A DNA stretch of 64,000 bases from Oikopleura dioica (GCA_907165135.1 OU015567.1:10421001-10485000), one strand, 5' to 3'. Shown: positions 23,040 to 35,226, numbered from the stretch's first letter. Numbers and translations: made by a program. The notes: a model not told the origin generated them from the letters alone.

Positions 23040-23408
23040 TTTGTGAATAAGGTGAAATAGTGGTCTCAAAAGTGAGATTTTTCTGATGTTGAATGGCAGT
23101 TCCAACACTAGAATCGCACGTCGTTGGCACCAGTAGCAAACTCAGATTTATTGTGACCATCTTTGACAGCAGTGAAGCAAACACCTTGAAGACAGCCGTA
23201 AATCCTCCCCATCAAAGCTGAGTGAGCGAATACTAATTAATTTCACTAGATATACTCTTGATGAAATTTCTGTCAAGGTGATTGGCAAAAATGATTTTTA
23301 AGTCGTCTCATTTTCAATAGTTTTTCGATGTTTTTCGTGGAAATATTTTTACTGAATTTTATTCGATTCGGTTGAACAGAATGAAAATAAGAAGTACAGT
23401 GAATAAGT

Positions 23409-24347
23409 TTAGCATTGCCCACAGTCGGCGTCTAATTGAGCCCCAGAATCATCAAGGAGACAAATCGACAAGTTGCATTCAATATCAAGCGAACTAGCTT
23501 CATCAGCCAAGGTGAAGGACTTGAAGCCGAAGCTATAAATTCCACTGTTCTCTGCAGTGGCAGGAGAGACTTCGCCGATACCAAGGATGGCCATCGCTCC
23601 AGCCTTGATGCCCTCGTCACATTGCTTAACAAATTTAGAATAAGATTTGAGTTGTTAATTATACCGAAAGAATCTCAATCGTTTTGTCGCCTTGACTGGC
23701 GGTACAAGATGTAAGTCGGTAGTTGTGGCTCGCTTCGAGGCTAGAGGTGGTTCGAATGTAAACCTCGTCACCGAGCGAGACTTCTTCTTTATTTTCAAGT
23801 GCAGAATCGGAGAACCAGTCCATTAAGAACTTATCATTGAACTAAAAACGAATTGAAAAAGCCTATAAACATATCAACTTACATTTCCGACGGTTCCGGT
23901 GACGTTGCCGTAGTCGACATCAGGAGTATCAACGTCGAAATTGACCGATTCGAGAGTTGTTGTGGAGCTGTACTCGCACTCAACTTCGAACGATAAAACA
24001 GGCGTAAGAACAATGTCTGTTCCTTGCACCTCTGTCGAAGCTGCTGAGTCAACGCCTTTGACGTAAAAGGCAACGAAGATGTCTTCATCTTGAGTAAATC
24101 TTCCTCCACAGGCGTTGAGGTCGAAGGTTTCTGAGATGGTGTTGTTGGCATCTGGTCTGTTGCTGCCAGTGCAGTCCCCGAATTCGATTCGGGCGTTGTC
24201 GTGATAGTCTTCGGGGAGATTCTCGTAAAGATGATCGACGAGAACGCTGACTGTCACTTGAGAGCTTCCACAGGTGATTGCGATGTCTGCTGGCAGGCAA
24301 CCATCAGCAGCGATAGTCCAGGCGTTGTTCGGACAAGCAGCTGCCAT
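23409..24347 (-). CDS. ZP-domain protein
   Basis: Zona pellucida domains polymerise into extracellular coats; tunicates use them in egg envelopes and related matrices. Three exons, 23883-24347, 23665-23841 and 23409-23634, all phase 0 with 40-41-nt introns. Residues about 20-60 carry the ZP-N start (ITCGSSQVTVSVLVDHLY), then CGGRFTQDEDIFVAF, FEVECEYSSTTT, and a ZP-C part with LGDEVYIRTTSSL, YRLTSCTAS, GIYSFGFKSF and LDIECNLSICLLDD before a short cysteine-bearing tail. The start MAAACPNN lacks a signal peptide; either the true start is in an unseen upstream exon or the protein is unusual. A TATA-like box lies about 50 bp upstream of this ATG. Confidence 0.75.
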
Positions 24348-24395
24348 TTTCTCTCTTTTTCAATATTCTTTATGAAAATGGTATCTCCACTCACG

Positions 24396-24402
24396 TTTTA
24401 TA
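24396..24402 (-). promoter_or_regulatory. TATA-like box of the ZP-domain gene
   Basis: The minus strand reads TATAAAA about 49 bp before ATG 24347, leaving room for a start site some 30 bp downstream and a short leader. It supports initiation close to this ATG. Confidence 0.4.
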
Positions 24403-24661
24403 CCGATGGAGAAAGCGCTCGAGGCTGTTGTAAACTGCTGAGTTTGTTATTTAACGTGCTCAGCACCGCCAACTTGCACCTGAGACACCTGGATTTGCAT
24501 TCGTAGGGTGCCATTTTGTGGTTAAAGTAATTCGAAAGTATTTACTAATAAATACTTCAGGTCAGTTGTGGTATGTTTAACTCTGAAATTCTGAGTCTAA
24601 ATTCTTTCAATAAATTATTGACAATAATATTTCCCTGTTATTTTTCATGATATCTTTATTT

Positions 24662-27457
24662 TTAGAGAATGAAAGAAGTTGGTAATTTGACACAAGAAAA
24701 CGCTTTTCTTGCGAGAGGTTCAAGTTCAAGAATATATGAAAGAGTCGCATCTTCGTTGAAATACTCCCATTTATCTTCAGTCTCAAATTTTCCGAATATC
24801 AGAAGACCATCATTCCAAGGGATCATCGAGTGGGTGTCTCTAGCAACTATTTTTTTATAAAACTTATTCAGCTAAACAGCATATGCTATATATAGGGACT
24901 ATCACGGGAGCGCGAGGGCCCAATTTTTGCTTTCCCAACTACCCTAAATAGTCATCGATTTTTCTTGTTTTTTCAGACAACATATGTTTTCTTACCTGCT
25001 GATTCCAAATATGATTGAAAAATTGGCAAAAAAATATTGAATATTATGAAAAACACGAAATTTATCTTTCAAAGAGGTGAATTATATAGACCATGCCTTG
25101 CCAGGTCACTCTTTTTTCGATATATTCTCTATCAGACACTTCCCTTGAATCTCTGAAAAAATATTTTTACTTGGGCGTACTAGCCGCTTGAAATCTTCAG
25201 ATAACTAGAGGCATGTCGCAACTCGCGCGACGCGGGGCACCGCGCGAAGGGCCTGGAGCAGCATCGCCCGCAGCGAGGGCCGAACCTTTCGGTGGAAGGT
25301 GACAAAATGAGTGGTTCGATTTCTTGCTGCAAGTTCTTGAGCATTTTGATTTAATGATAACAGCTGTTTTTACTGCCTAATACTGATCAAAATAAACTAT
25401 TTATTCTTATTTCCGCTCAGTGAATTGATTAAGATTAGCGCGCCTCGCTGTGAGACAGCGCTAAAAATAAATGCTTGTTCTGAGAGCTTTTCAGGCTTAT
25501 TAAAGGCTTAAATAGTGAGCTCTTTCGAGAAAATATCACGAGAAAGAGGTTTGATGGCAAGATTACTTTATTCAAACCATTTTTGAATGAAATAAATAAC
25601 CTGAAAGGCTAGTATAAGGGTGCCATCTTCGAAAGTTTGAAGCGCTCTCACGCGCCACCATGTGGATTTATGTAAAAATTAAGTACATATTTGGAATCAG
25701 CGAAAAAAACTGTACTAGATGATAAATTTTCATAGTTATCGGAGCACCTTGATTTTTCCGTGAAAGTCCCTAGCTATATACTATATGTACTTTTCATATT
25801 TCCAGCAAGCACCCATTCGCCAACAGGCTCATCATTTTGAAATCGTAGTTTAAAGACAGCGGTTGACGACTTTCCACCCGCATATCCTCCAGAGACGTAA
25901 ATGAAATTATTTGTCTCAATGGCCATGAAAATAGTAAGAGATCATTAGGTTTTCATGATATTTATCCATGGCCAAGTCATTGCAAGGGAAGAAATAGCGT
26001 CTGGAAGGAGGCGTGTCAACTGCCATCTTCTCCCATCGAAACGGTTGATCTCGACTGCATCAGTTTTTGGGTTTCCTCCAGCAATTACCACGGGCTATTT
26101 TGTAGTTTTGATGATATTCGAGGAAACGATCATTACCTTTCTCGCAGACGAATCATTTGGGTCGACCAGAGAAACCATATCCGCTAATGAATGGCCATGC
26201 AACATTGTCTCCCAGGCGCTTGTGCTTGGAGAAGACGAGCCAGGAGTGATTTTCCAACATTTTTTCGTAAAGCTGACAGAGTTTCTGAAATACGCGCCGC
26301 AAACAGTACTGAGTTCTCATTTGATAAAAGCTCGTTCTATACAATAAAATATGAACTCTTTCTATAATAAACTCGTTTGCAACTGCGGCACAGGAATGTT
26401 TCTAAATGCTTTAATATAGGATGTTATTGTTTTACTTACAAGCAGATTCAGGGAGATTCCATTGTCGAAGGTCCTCATTTCTTGCTCGCCACTTCTTATT
26501 TCGCTGATAGAATTTCTTTCAATTATGAAGACGCTATCTTTCACAAGAACGCTGCAGTGGTAATACAATACGTTTGATGTTTGGCCAGCAAGTTTATGAT
26601 CTTTGCTTAAATTATTACGTTCAAGATGAATTGATATTTCTAGCCTACTTGTATAGATGCGAAAGTTTCATCGTATTGAGATCAAGTTGGTCAAAAGTGT
26701 GAGCATGACCTTCGCCTCCGATAATTATCAAATTTGTTTTATTCTCTTCGCGTTCATCTTCGGTTTCTTCATCTTCACTAACAGGAGTCATCGTAGAATT
26801 CATTATATCGCCATAAATATCGTCATAGAATCGTAAAGTCTTTCTTTCCTGGAGCTTTCTTCTAAGAGCATCTAGTTCCATTTTAAATACATTTTCTTTT
26901 TGCTTCAATTCTGCCTTGAGCGCGACAACTTCTTCTTCAACATTTTTCACTTTTTTATTCGCACGTCTGCTTGAAGTTTTCAGTGCCTCAAGAAGTTCGG
27001 TTTTTTCTTGTTGAAGAATCTCGGTCATTCGACTCTCGGCTTTCCCGATTTGATCACTCACGTCAGGAGCTCCCATTGAGCTTCCTCTTAATTCATCAAA
27101 TTTTCTCATTTTTTCCATGATTCCCATTTCATAGAGGCTGTTAAGTAGTGGCATGAATGAGATCATCTGATTCTTAAAAACTCTCATTTCGGCTCTGAAA
27201 TCGTCATCCTCTTCGTTGGATGGAAGACTGTCTTCCCCACTGCCCATTTCATTTTCAGAGAATCCTAAGTCTTCTAGTATCTCCAATCGTTCTTCTAAAG
27301 ACTCATCTGTCCTCGATAATTCTCGCTCGTTTTCAAGAATATCTTCGAACCGGTTTTCAACTGAGAGTGCAAGTTCGGTCAAATTCTGTATGTCATTAAA
27401 GTCATCTGATTCCACTTTGACAGTAAATATCTCGAGTTTGGATTTACTATGCCGCAT
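24662..27457 (-). CDS. Coiled-coil plus kelch-repeat protein A
   Basis: Start ATG 27457. The first exon (to about 26645) encodes an acidic coiled coil of about 220 residues, then the first kelch blade (LIIIGGEGHAHTFDQLDLN). Further blades: about 26440-26580 (CSVLVKDSVFII), about 26120-26270 (KCWKITPGSSSPS and HGHSLADMVSLVD), about 25980-26095 (VVIAGGNPKT), about 25781-25940 (NFIYVSGGY) and the last exon 24662-24856 (ARDTHSMIPWNDGLLIFG) with stop TAA 24662-24664. It is the tandem paralog of the gene at 27720-30519. Relative to that paralog, one exon between GGY and ARDTHS is missing and an 880-bp element stands there. Kelch propellers bind proteins; no BTB domain is seen, so a Cullin-3 adaptor role is not supported. 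Confidence 0.65.
24893..25772. mobile_element. Non-autonomous hAT-type element in kelch gene A
   Basis: 880 bp. Ends read TAGGGACTATCACGG (left) and TAGGGACTTTCACGG (right, inverted), 14 of 15 alike, flanked by the 8-bp duplication GCTATATA (24885-24892 and 25773-25780). No long frame inside. A GC-rich patch (25215-25290) contrasts with the AT-rich rest. The 8-bp duplication and TAGGG ends suggest hAT; other 8-bp families such as P are possible. Confidence 0.85.
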
Positions 27458-27719
27458 AGTCTATGCGCCTATTGCACTGTAAAATATGCTAGCTTAAATC
27501 CGTTCCGATAATAGAAAATAACAAAATGCAAGAATCATTTTCCTCTTAGTCTCTCTTTGCAGAATCTTCAGTAAGGCTTAAATTGATAAGTCAGATGATC
27601 TGACCACTGGTCAGTGACTTTGTTTGTTGAAATAGGTAAATTGTTTTTCCACTACTGCTACATGAACTTCAATGAGAATCGAAGAAAGTATTTTATTGGG
27701 AGTTTTTTATGGATATTTT

Positions 27720-30519
27720 TTAAATAATAAATGTAGGAGAAGCAAGAACATATGAAAAGTGTAGTCTCGCGACGGGCGGAATATCTAAGAATTCCGATCG
27801 AGAAGCATCCTCGTTGAAGTACTCCCATCTATCGCTGTTGGTTTCGTATTTTCCGAAAATGACCAGGCCATCATTCCATGCAACCATGGCGTGAGAGTCT
27901 CGAGCGACTAAAATGATGAGTTGGCAACATATTCTAGCTTGACTTGTTCTAGTTTTCTCGTTGACCCAGGGATGTTCCGAGAAATATAATACAAAGTGCA
28001 CTTCATTTGAACAGGACGTCTAGCTGACATCATGTCCAAAGAATTTCTGTTAGAATGTTGATGATTTCTGCAAAACTCACGTTTCATGCTGCCAGCTTCA
28101 AGCCAATTTCCAATCGGTTTATTATTTTCGAATTCAAGTTTGTAGACTTTAGATGACGATGATTTGGGACTTTCGGTATATCCACCAGAGACGTAGAGAG
28201 TATTTTTGCTCTTATCGGCCATGATAACTAATTTTCTTAATTGAAAATAAAATTAAATTAAACTCCGTGGCCAAGTCATAGCTAGAGAAGAAGATGCTTT
28301 AGGTAAAGAGTTCATTGTTCGCCAGCCTGCTCCATCGTGGTGATTTATTTCAACCTTGTTAGTTCTTGGTTTCAACCCTCCGGCTATAACGAGAGGCTTT
28401 TCCAGGTCATCAGTATAATTTTCTAATTTTAATTTTCTAATTTGAATTTCTTATTGACCATAAACTGACGCAAGGATGGATTTTGTTCATCAACTAACGA
28501 AACCATGGCGGCAGAATAATGCCCGTGAGAGGTGGAGTCCCACGTAAATGTCCTTGGATGATCAGACCCAGGAATTATTTTCCAGCATTTTCTTATAGAA
28601 CTATATTGTCGAGATTGTGGACAACACGCAATGTTGGGTTGATATTTTCTATAAACATTATATTCCAGTTTTGTCGATTGACGTCCAGTCATTCTTTATA
28701 AAATCAAACCCAATTACATGAATGAATACATAAATGTATAAACTAAAAATACCAACAAAAAATAATTTCAACCCTGTCTATAATGAAATCATTTGCAACT
28801 GGCGAACACGAATGTCTCTGAAATAATAGCTCATTGAAAGCCAAACTTGAACAGGCTTACTCGAAGATGAGGAGCAACATCTCGAATGCTATGCCTTCTC
28901 ATTTCTTGTTCCCCGCTTCTTATTTCACGAATCAGATGTCCGCCAATGATAAACATGTTGTCTTTTACAAGTACACTGCAGAAGTGTATTAATGGATCGC
29001 TTCGACTATGTCCATTCAGCGGCTGATCTCTCCTGAAGATTACATAGTGAATACTGAAAACTTTAGAGTCTAATATTGAGAAGACTTGCCCGTAAATATG
29101 TGCAGTCTTCATAGTATTGAGATCAAGTTTATCGAAAGTAAACTCATAATGGTTGCCACCGATGATGATCAAATTCGTTTTGATATTCGTTCTCTTCGAA
29201 CATACATTTGCTAAGCACGTTCCACAGTCCCCACAGTGCTCGTCTCGTAGACAGAATGAGTCGGAAATCGAGTCACAAGACAACTCGGATTTTAAGCGCT
29301 CGTCTTTCGTCGTGCATTCCACGAAACACTCCTTTTCTTCAATTTGGGAATTTGAACTGATTATAAATGGATTTTAAATATATCTTTTATGCCTCTTTTG
29401 CTTAACATTTTAAATCCATTATCATATTCTTTACACGTCAGCTTGCACTTTTTCTCCTTATCTTCAACATTATTATTGCCAGCTGTGTCCTTCCTTCTCT
29501 ATCGATTGTTTAAGTTGCTCAAGCTCTTGTTGAACTTTTTCCACACTTCTAGCTGCTCGTCTACTCTTTTCTTCTGCCTTTTCCACCATCTCGAGAAGAT
29601 CCGCCTTCTCTTTTTGAAAGTTTTCTTCCATGCGTTTCATTCTCTCTTCAGTTATGAGTTTTGACGACTCTACGATCTCCAAGCGATTTAAAATCTTCAG
29701 TAATTGACTTTGAATTTGAAAGTTTTGATCGTTTTGCGAGTTTTGCTCGCTTGAGTTTTGTAGTGTCGCTATTTTCTCGTCAATTTCTCTGAATTTCTCG
29801 GTGAAATCGTCATACTTTTCATCAATAATTTTTTCCATTCGAGTCTCTTGCAAAAGCATCTCTCTTTTGAATTAGCAAAGTCTTCTTCAAGAGCTTCTGT
29901 TTCTTCACCCAAATAGGTAAGCGTCGCGTTGAATGATTCTAGGCTATCTCGTGTCTTCGCCTGATCTTCATAGATGCCAACTTTCAGTTTACGAAAGTCA
30001 GATCTTCTCTCGCCGACTTCTTCAAGAACATTATTCAATGTATCATTAACAGAGTTCAGCTGCATTTCGAGTGAGTTGTATACTTCATTTTCGGATTGCA
30101 CTTCTGCGCGGAGATTTTCGATCTCTTCCTTGATTGCAGTTTCTTTTTCGTTGAGCAGCCCCAGGTCCGTTTCGATCTTATCAAACTCAAGCTGATCTCT
30201 TCAATGAACCTATACATTTGATTTGGAATTAACATAGATATAATATGGGCCCTTTCCCACTACCATTAGCTTCCACGTCAAGAAGTGCCTCTTCTATAAA
30301 CTCGAGTTGATCTTCTATAAAAGCGTCTTTTTCGACAGCTCTAATGCATTACTGTAAATTCCATCAAGTTGAACTTCCACTGACATCGCTAATTCCTCGA
30401 TATCAGTAAAGTTTTTCGATTTTGCATTGATGAGAGGCTCGAATGATTACAAACTTTTTTCTATAAAAATCACTGATGTTTTGTAATCCTCCCCATAGTA
30501 TCAGACCAGGAATCTTCAT
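27720..30519 (-). CDS. Coiled-coil plus kelch-repeat protein B
   Basis: Candidate start ATG 30519 (MKIPGLILWGG, weakly hydrophobic). An N-terminal part alike to paralog A (FTDIEELAMSVEVQLDGIY) leads into about 200 residues of coiled coil (29470-30200). A cysteine-rich segment (CLRDEHCGDCGTCLANVC, about 29210-29265) precedes the propeller, then blades at about 29110-29170 (LIIIGGNHYEFTFDKLDLN), 28860-28990 (SVLVKDNMFIIGGH), 28470-28620, 28330-28420 (LVIAGGLKP), 28130-28215 (NTLYVSGGY) and 27720-28010 (ARDSHAMVAWNDGLVIFG). The cysteine pattern suggests an extracellular location; that is inference. The T run 30328-30332 is one base short in a stretch otherwise alike to paralog A. Head-to-tail with A, so a local duplication. 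Confidence 0.65.
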
Positions 30520-30751
30520 TGTGAATTTTCTCTATCTTTTATAAATATAAAGAGAATGTGAAGTTCGACGTTATATTTGTTTGTGTAATTAGCCACGTGA
30601 TTGATTGGGCCATATTCTTTTATCGTCAACGTTTGCTATTCTTAGACAAGGATGGATGCATCGAATTTTATTGAAGGAGAATAAAGAATGAAGAGGAAGG
30701 ATTCAGTTATGATTTGCGGACATGATTTGTTTGCTTTTATGGAGTGTTTCT

Positions 30752-31230
30752 TTAGACGCGGAGGAAAGCGGCGACGGCGATCAGAGGAAGAGTCATTTCA
30801 ATCGTGCCAGCACCAGATGATGGCGCTTGGGTCGTGGTTGGAGCCCGTGTTGTTGTTGTAGTGGTTGTAGTCGTTGTGGTAGTGGTGGTAGTGGTTGGAG
30901 TAGTGGTTGTAGTTGTTGGAGTAGTCGTGGTCGTAGTAGTTGGAGTGGTAGTGGTTGTTGTTGTTGGAGTAGTGGTGGTGGTTGTGGTTGTGGTAGTAGG
31001 AGTTGTAGTGGTGGTTGGAGCTGGAGTTGAAGTGAGTGGCATAGTTGGCGGCTCAGTCGGCTCCAAGGTAACTGCTCCCGGCTCTGGGTTAGGATCTTTT
31101 ACTGGCTCAAAGAATATTCTACCCGATATGTCAAAAATTTAGCATTATTTCTTGAGCCCATGCCCATGGCGCCTCCCATAGCAGCAGCATCAGCAAGAGC
31201 AAAAGCGGCAAAAACTCGGAAAATTTTCAT
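30752..31230 (-). CDS. Secreted threonine-rich mucin-like protein with GPI-type tail
   Basis: ATG 31230 starts a signal peptide (MKIFRVFAAFALADAAA), then an alanine/glycine/methionine stretch, then about 55 residues of nearly pure threonine and proline (TTTPTTTT-type repeats), a likely O-glycosylated stalk. The C-terminus, SSGAG plus LPLIAVAAFLRV, has the small-residue site and hydrophobic tail of a GPI anchor signal. The N-terminal and repeat parts join only if the A run 31133-31137 gains one base; then the frame runs from ATG to the stop at 30752. The repeat on the plus strand gives a long valine frame that is only a shadow. Confidence 0.6.
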
Positions 31231-31520
31231 CTCAAGAAAATTTTCGTCAAAATCTTTGTTAATTCTTAGAGTTCCAAATTCTAGCATCTCCAGTTTATAT
31301 CCTGATTGAATGTGATTTTAGTTGACAACTTGTTAGTTTTAGAGATGTTCTCACGGAGGGTTTTATGGAGATAATTGACTTAGTACAAAACATCTATTTT
31401 TATAGAGAGGTACGTCTATTATGATTTCGGTAACCTCGAGTTTAATCCACCAAATTGGTGTTTTCAAATTCAATAATCATGATTTCAGCCCTCGAAATAT
31501 CGAAGTAAATTTATTAAAAA

Positions 31521-31748
31521 TCATTTATTTACAGAGACGTCAAAATCATTTCCTGTCACTCTTTCAATGAAAGAATAATACGCTGTAATCGTTGAATAAA
31601 AATTCAAAATGAGTGATAAAGGGTCAAAATCAGGCATTATTTTTTCAAGAGATATTCTCTGGGGACTCTTTAGCTTGGGAAGATCAAAGAATGAGAATAA
31701 CGAAAAGCAGAAGAACAAAATAATTATAAGAAATAAACAGAAGAACAA
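31521..31748 (-). CDS. Small protein with hydrophobic N-terminus, uncertain
   Basis: A 75-codon frame starting MFFCLFLIIILFFCFSLFSF, a strongly hydrophobic signal or anchor segment, followed by a charged part with PQRISLEKIMPDFDP. No introns or homologue seen. AT-rich context gives phenylalanine-rich frames by chance, so this is weak. Confidence 0.3.
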   Translation of the reverse strand: MFFCLFLIIILFFCFSLFSFFDLPKLKSPQRISLEKIMPDFDPLSLILNFYSTITAYYSFIERVTGNDFDVSVNK

Positions 31749-31850
31749 AACATAAAATTATTCACAAGTATATTTATTAAATCTTTCAGACTTAAGACAT
31801 TAGAATGAACAAGTTGTTTTAATTGCATTTGTTGAAAGAAACATCTCTCT

Positions 31851-33690
31851 TTACATGTTGAAAATTGTATTGACATCGCTCTCCATGCAAATGTCGTCGA
31901 GCTCAAAGTTATCCAAGGTTGAAATGCTATCGAAACCTTCGTCAGCAGTGGAAGGGGAGGGATGGGGACTATCAAAGATTTCTGCAGAAAAGTTTAGCTT
32001 TTGTAGGAAAATTGATATGAATACCTGAGTTAGAAGGACTGGCGCAGGATGAAAAATCATTTTCAGAAGGTGGTTTTGAGAACATTGCGGAAAAGAGCTC
32101 GTTATCACTGTGGCTATCTGGAATATTGTCCAAAGAGATCGAAGGGAGGCGAATAATTGGTTCGACTTTTGGCTCTTCTAATGATGTAAAAGTAAGTTTG
32201 GGCTATCAAGTTGAAGCTTACTCTTTGGAAAGATGATTCGAGCAAGCTCAGGGAATTTTTCGCAAATGATCAAATCTTGGCAGAACGAGTTTGTTGCGGA
32301 TTGTCGGATTTTGTCGAAGTTTGGAACTTGATAGTTTGCTTCAAGTCGTACATTTGGAGGGCAGGTAAGAGAGGGTCGAAAGAGTTCTGGTCGAACATGA
32401 GGCCCTAGAAAACCGTTTATGAGACTCTTATAGAAATAATGTTTTTCGTACATGTTTGGTTATTATCTTGTTTATAATAAATATCGTTATTGTTTGATGG
32501 AGTCGTATCAATAACCCAGAAAGCACTTTCTCCTCGAGTGTGGTTCGGAACGCGCTTAATTTTGAGTTAGAACTTCCAATCGGACTATCTTCACACTGGG
32601 TGTAGCGCCCGGCTCGGTCAAAGTCTCACCTTGAACATTTCGTGAAGTGATAGATTGTGACGGATGGAGTTTTTCCACGAGTTAGTACTGGGACAGCCCG
32701 GACCACCGTTAGGACCGAATTCTCGGACATTTCTGAAACTTGTTTAGAAAAAGAAAGTTCATTGGTCAAGTCAATATTTGCATTTAGAGGATTACCGTAC
32801 CGCCCGCCTGTTTGGCTTGTCTATCAGTGATCATATTTACTTCCATACTATTGGGGGGAAAATACTGTACTATCGATACTGTACTTCAATCACCTCCCTA
32901 TGCTTTCAAATTAAAAGTTTCAATGAGTTTTAGCTCGTTTACTTTGCATCAAAGTTCGCAAACTACCTCCCGACAAGGGAAAAGTACTTGCATCGAATCA
33001 ATGTTTATCCCGCTGTAGCAGGACAAACCTGCTTTATTGATATTTGTCAAACTCTTTGAGAAAAAAAAGACAACTTGAAAAATCCCCTCGAAGTGAGATT
33101 CTGTAAATAACGATAACCGGCTTTCATCGGGATGGAAACATATTTAGGTCATTTTGTAGCTGTTTCTTACCGGCTCATCCAGTGGTAAATCTGACGAAGT
33201 GTCATCCTAGAATCCTTTGAAGATTTGATTGCTTCGACAATCAGTTCTGCGTATGTCATTCTACGACCATTATAAACTCCGGGGGACTGATTTCCTCCTC
33301 TTCGTTGTTTTCTGAATTTTGTAATAGGCAAAAAAAAAAATGCACCTCACAAACCTGGAGCTGTTGTCATTGACCGAGGGATAAGGCGAAAATTCGTTGA
33401 TGGTTGATGATCTTGGGCGGATAACTTGGTGAGTTCTTTCCGTCCGATTGTGGTAGATTTCGTATGATCCGACAGATTGAGGTCTTGGCTGTTCAATGGG
33501 GATTGTAATTTCGTTGTTGGAAGGGGAAGAGCCGGCGAGGTCAGATAGAACGAGAACTGAAAAATTCCAAATTTGAAATTTGAGTTATTCCATACCGAAT
33601 TCTTCCGTCACATTAGTTGGTTGATCGATTCCGATTTCATTGTATTCAAAGGTTTCGGGGTCTTCTTCGAAAGGCCTGATATAGAATTAT
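31851..33690 (-). CDS. FOXO: FoxO-type forkhead transcription factor
   Basis: FoxO proteins are nuclear effectors of insulin/AKT and stress signalling. The N-terminal exons carry IRPRSSTINEF, resembling the AKT site (RxRxxS/T) before the forkhead. The forkhead spans several exons: MTYAELIVEAIKSS and RMTLRQIYHWMSR (33165-33260), GCPSTNSWKNSIRHNLSLH recognition helix (32645-32700), and the wing RVPNHTRGESAFWVID (32490-32560). The extreme C-terminus, DDICMESDVNTIF, resembles the conserved FoxO transactivation element. Stop TAA 31851-31853. The T run 32455-32457 is one base short. The 5' end is uncertain and may be in the gap at 33786. Overall divergent: the wing lacks the usual KSSWW. Confidence 0.75.
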
Positions 33691-33785
33691 TAATTCAATG
33701 GAACATTCAAGTGCGAGAAAATTCTTTTCAAATAAGATGCTCCGCAGTGTCCGGAGATTTTTATTACTTTGATAATTAAGGGCTG

Positions 33786-34285
33786 NNNNNNNNNNNNNNN
33801 NNNNNNNNNNNNNNNNNNNNNNNNNNNNNNNNNNNNNNNNNNNNNNNNNNNNNNNNNNNNNNNNNNNNNNNNNNNNNNNNNNNNNNNNNNNNNNNNNNNN
33901 NNNNNNNNNNNNNNNNNNNNNNNNNNNNNNNNNNNNNNNNNNNNNNNNNNNNNNNNNNNNNNNNNNNNNNNNNNNNNNNNNNNNNNNNNNNNNNNNNNNN
34001 NNNNNNNNNNNNNNNNNNNNNNNNNNNNNNNNNNNNNNNNNNNNNNNNNNNNNNNNNNNNNNNNNNNNNNNNNNNNNNNNNNNNNNNNNNNNNNNNNNNN
34101 NNNNNNNNNNNNNNNNNNNNNNNNNNNNNNNNNNNNNNNNNNNNNNNNNNNNNNNNNNNNNNNNNNNNNNNNNNNNNNNNNNNNNNNNNNNNNNNNNNNN
34201 NNNNNNNNNNNNNNNNNNNNNNNNNNNNNNNNNNNNNNNNNNNNNNNNNNNNNNNNNNNNNNNNNNNNNNNNNNNNNNNNNNNNN
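33786..34285. other. Assembly gap, 500 N
   Basis: Exactly 500 N. It hides the 5' part of DUSP11 on the plus strand and perhaps the FoxO start on the minus strand. Confidence 1.
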
Positions 34286-35045
34286 AATGAGTTCAATCCC
34301 GCATCTGTCTTGGAAAAGAAACCACGGCGTATCATAAACCTATCTGGAAAGTGAAATTACCCTATTTTCTGTTTTACAACTTCTTAGATCAAAACGATAC
34401 GATGAATCGTTATTCAAAAATGCAGGAATCGAATATTTAGCTTTGGAAATAGACGGTGGTGGGAAAATTCCCAGCGAAGAAAAAGTTCAAGGTATAAATT
34501 ATAACTTGTATTACTTCTCGCTAAATACAGATTTGTAACGGTATCTTTGTTTCGCCGAGGCAAACTTTACTTTTCTTCCAATCAACTCTTTGCCATTTCG
34601 TAATTACTCCAGTTAGCCATCAACTTAGAAAACCAATATTAAATGAACTTGAATACTGCGCCCTTCCGGACTATAATTATATTACTATTCTTTATCAAGT
34701 TCAATTTCAGTTCAGTTCCCTCTCTTTTTAATGAGACTCTCGTAAATTTACCCCCCGTGAGGCTATCTAAGTGAAATGAGCTGAACTAAATGCAAAGAAT
34801 GAGTTTTAATGAGTAATGGTTCAGAGTTCATGGACTTCGTCGGCAGGCCAGAAGTAGGAGAAATCTGTGGCGTGCATTGTGCGCATGGAGTCAACAGAAC
34901 TGGCTATTTCGTTTGCCGATACCTCATGAAAATCTGCGGAAAGTCTGCCGATGCGGCGATTGCCCTCTTTGAACAAAATCGTGGCCATAAAATTGAAAAG
35001 GAGGAACTTCTCAACGCACTACATGCTTATTCAACTTTTAACTGA
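34286..35045 (+). CDS. DUSP11: RNA 5'-phosphatase DUSP11 (PIR1), 5' end in the gap
   Basis: A cysteine-phosphatase-fold enzyme that removes phosphates from RNA 5' triphosphate ends. The first visible exon ends RRIINLSGK, a 37-nt intron follows (about 34350-34386), then RYDESLFKNAGIEYLALEI and KIPSEEKV. After an intron of about 310 nt the last exon (near 34809-35045) holds the active-site loop VHCAHGVNRTGYFVCRYL (nucleophile Cys, then Arg) and FEQNRGHKIEKEELLNAL, ending TGA. Motif order and the GHKIE helix fit DUSP11 and the related capping-enzyme phosphatase; a guanylyltransferase domain is absent after it. The 5' exon(s) are lost in the gap. Confidence 0.85.
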
Positions 35046-35226
35046 GTCTTTCTTTATTTAACTCTTCCGAAACATGTTCTACCAGCTTTCTGAACCTTCT
35101 GTCTATCATTTATGCAACAAAACGAACGAGAGTGCATTTCAATATTAAAATTATATTTTGATGGTTTATCAGTTGGCAGTTCGGAGCATAATTGAACAGG
35201 TTATAATAAATAGAACAGCTTTGTAT

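Noticed and set aside
24669-24860. Plus-strand 63-residue frame
   Set aside because: It is the shadow of the last kelch exon of gene A on the minus strand.
30804-31142. Valine-rich and serine/glycine-rich plus-strand frames
   Set aside because: They are the antisense of the threonine repeat of the minus-strand mucin-like gene.
33646-34335. Long minus-strand frame crossing the second gap
   Set aside because: It is made of N; its start is antisense to a DUSP11 exon.
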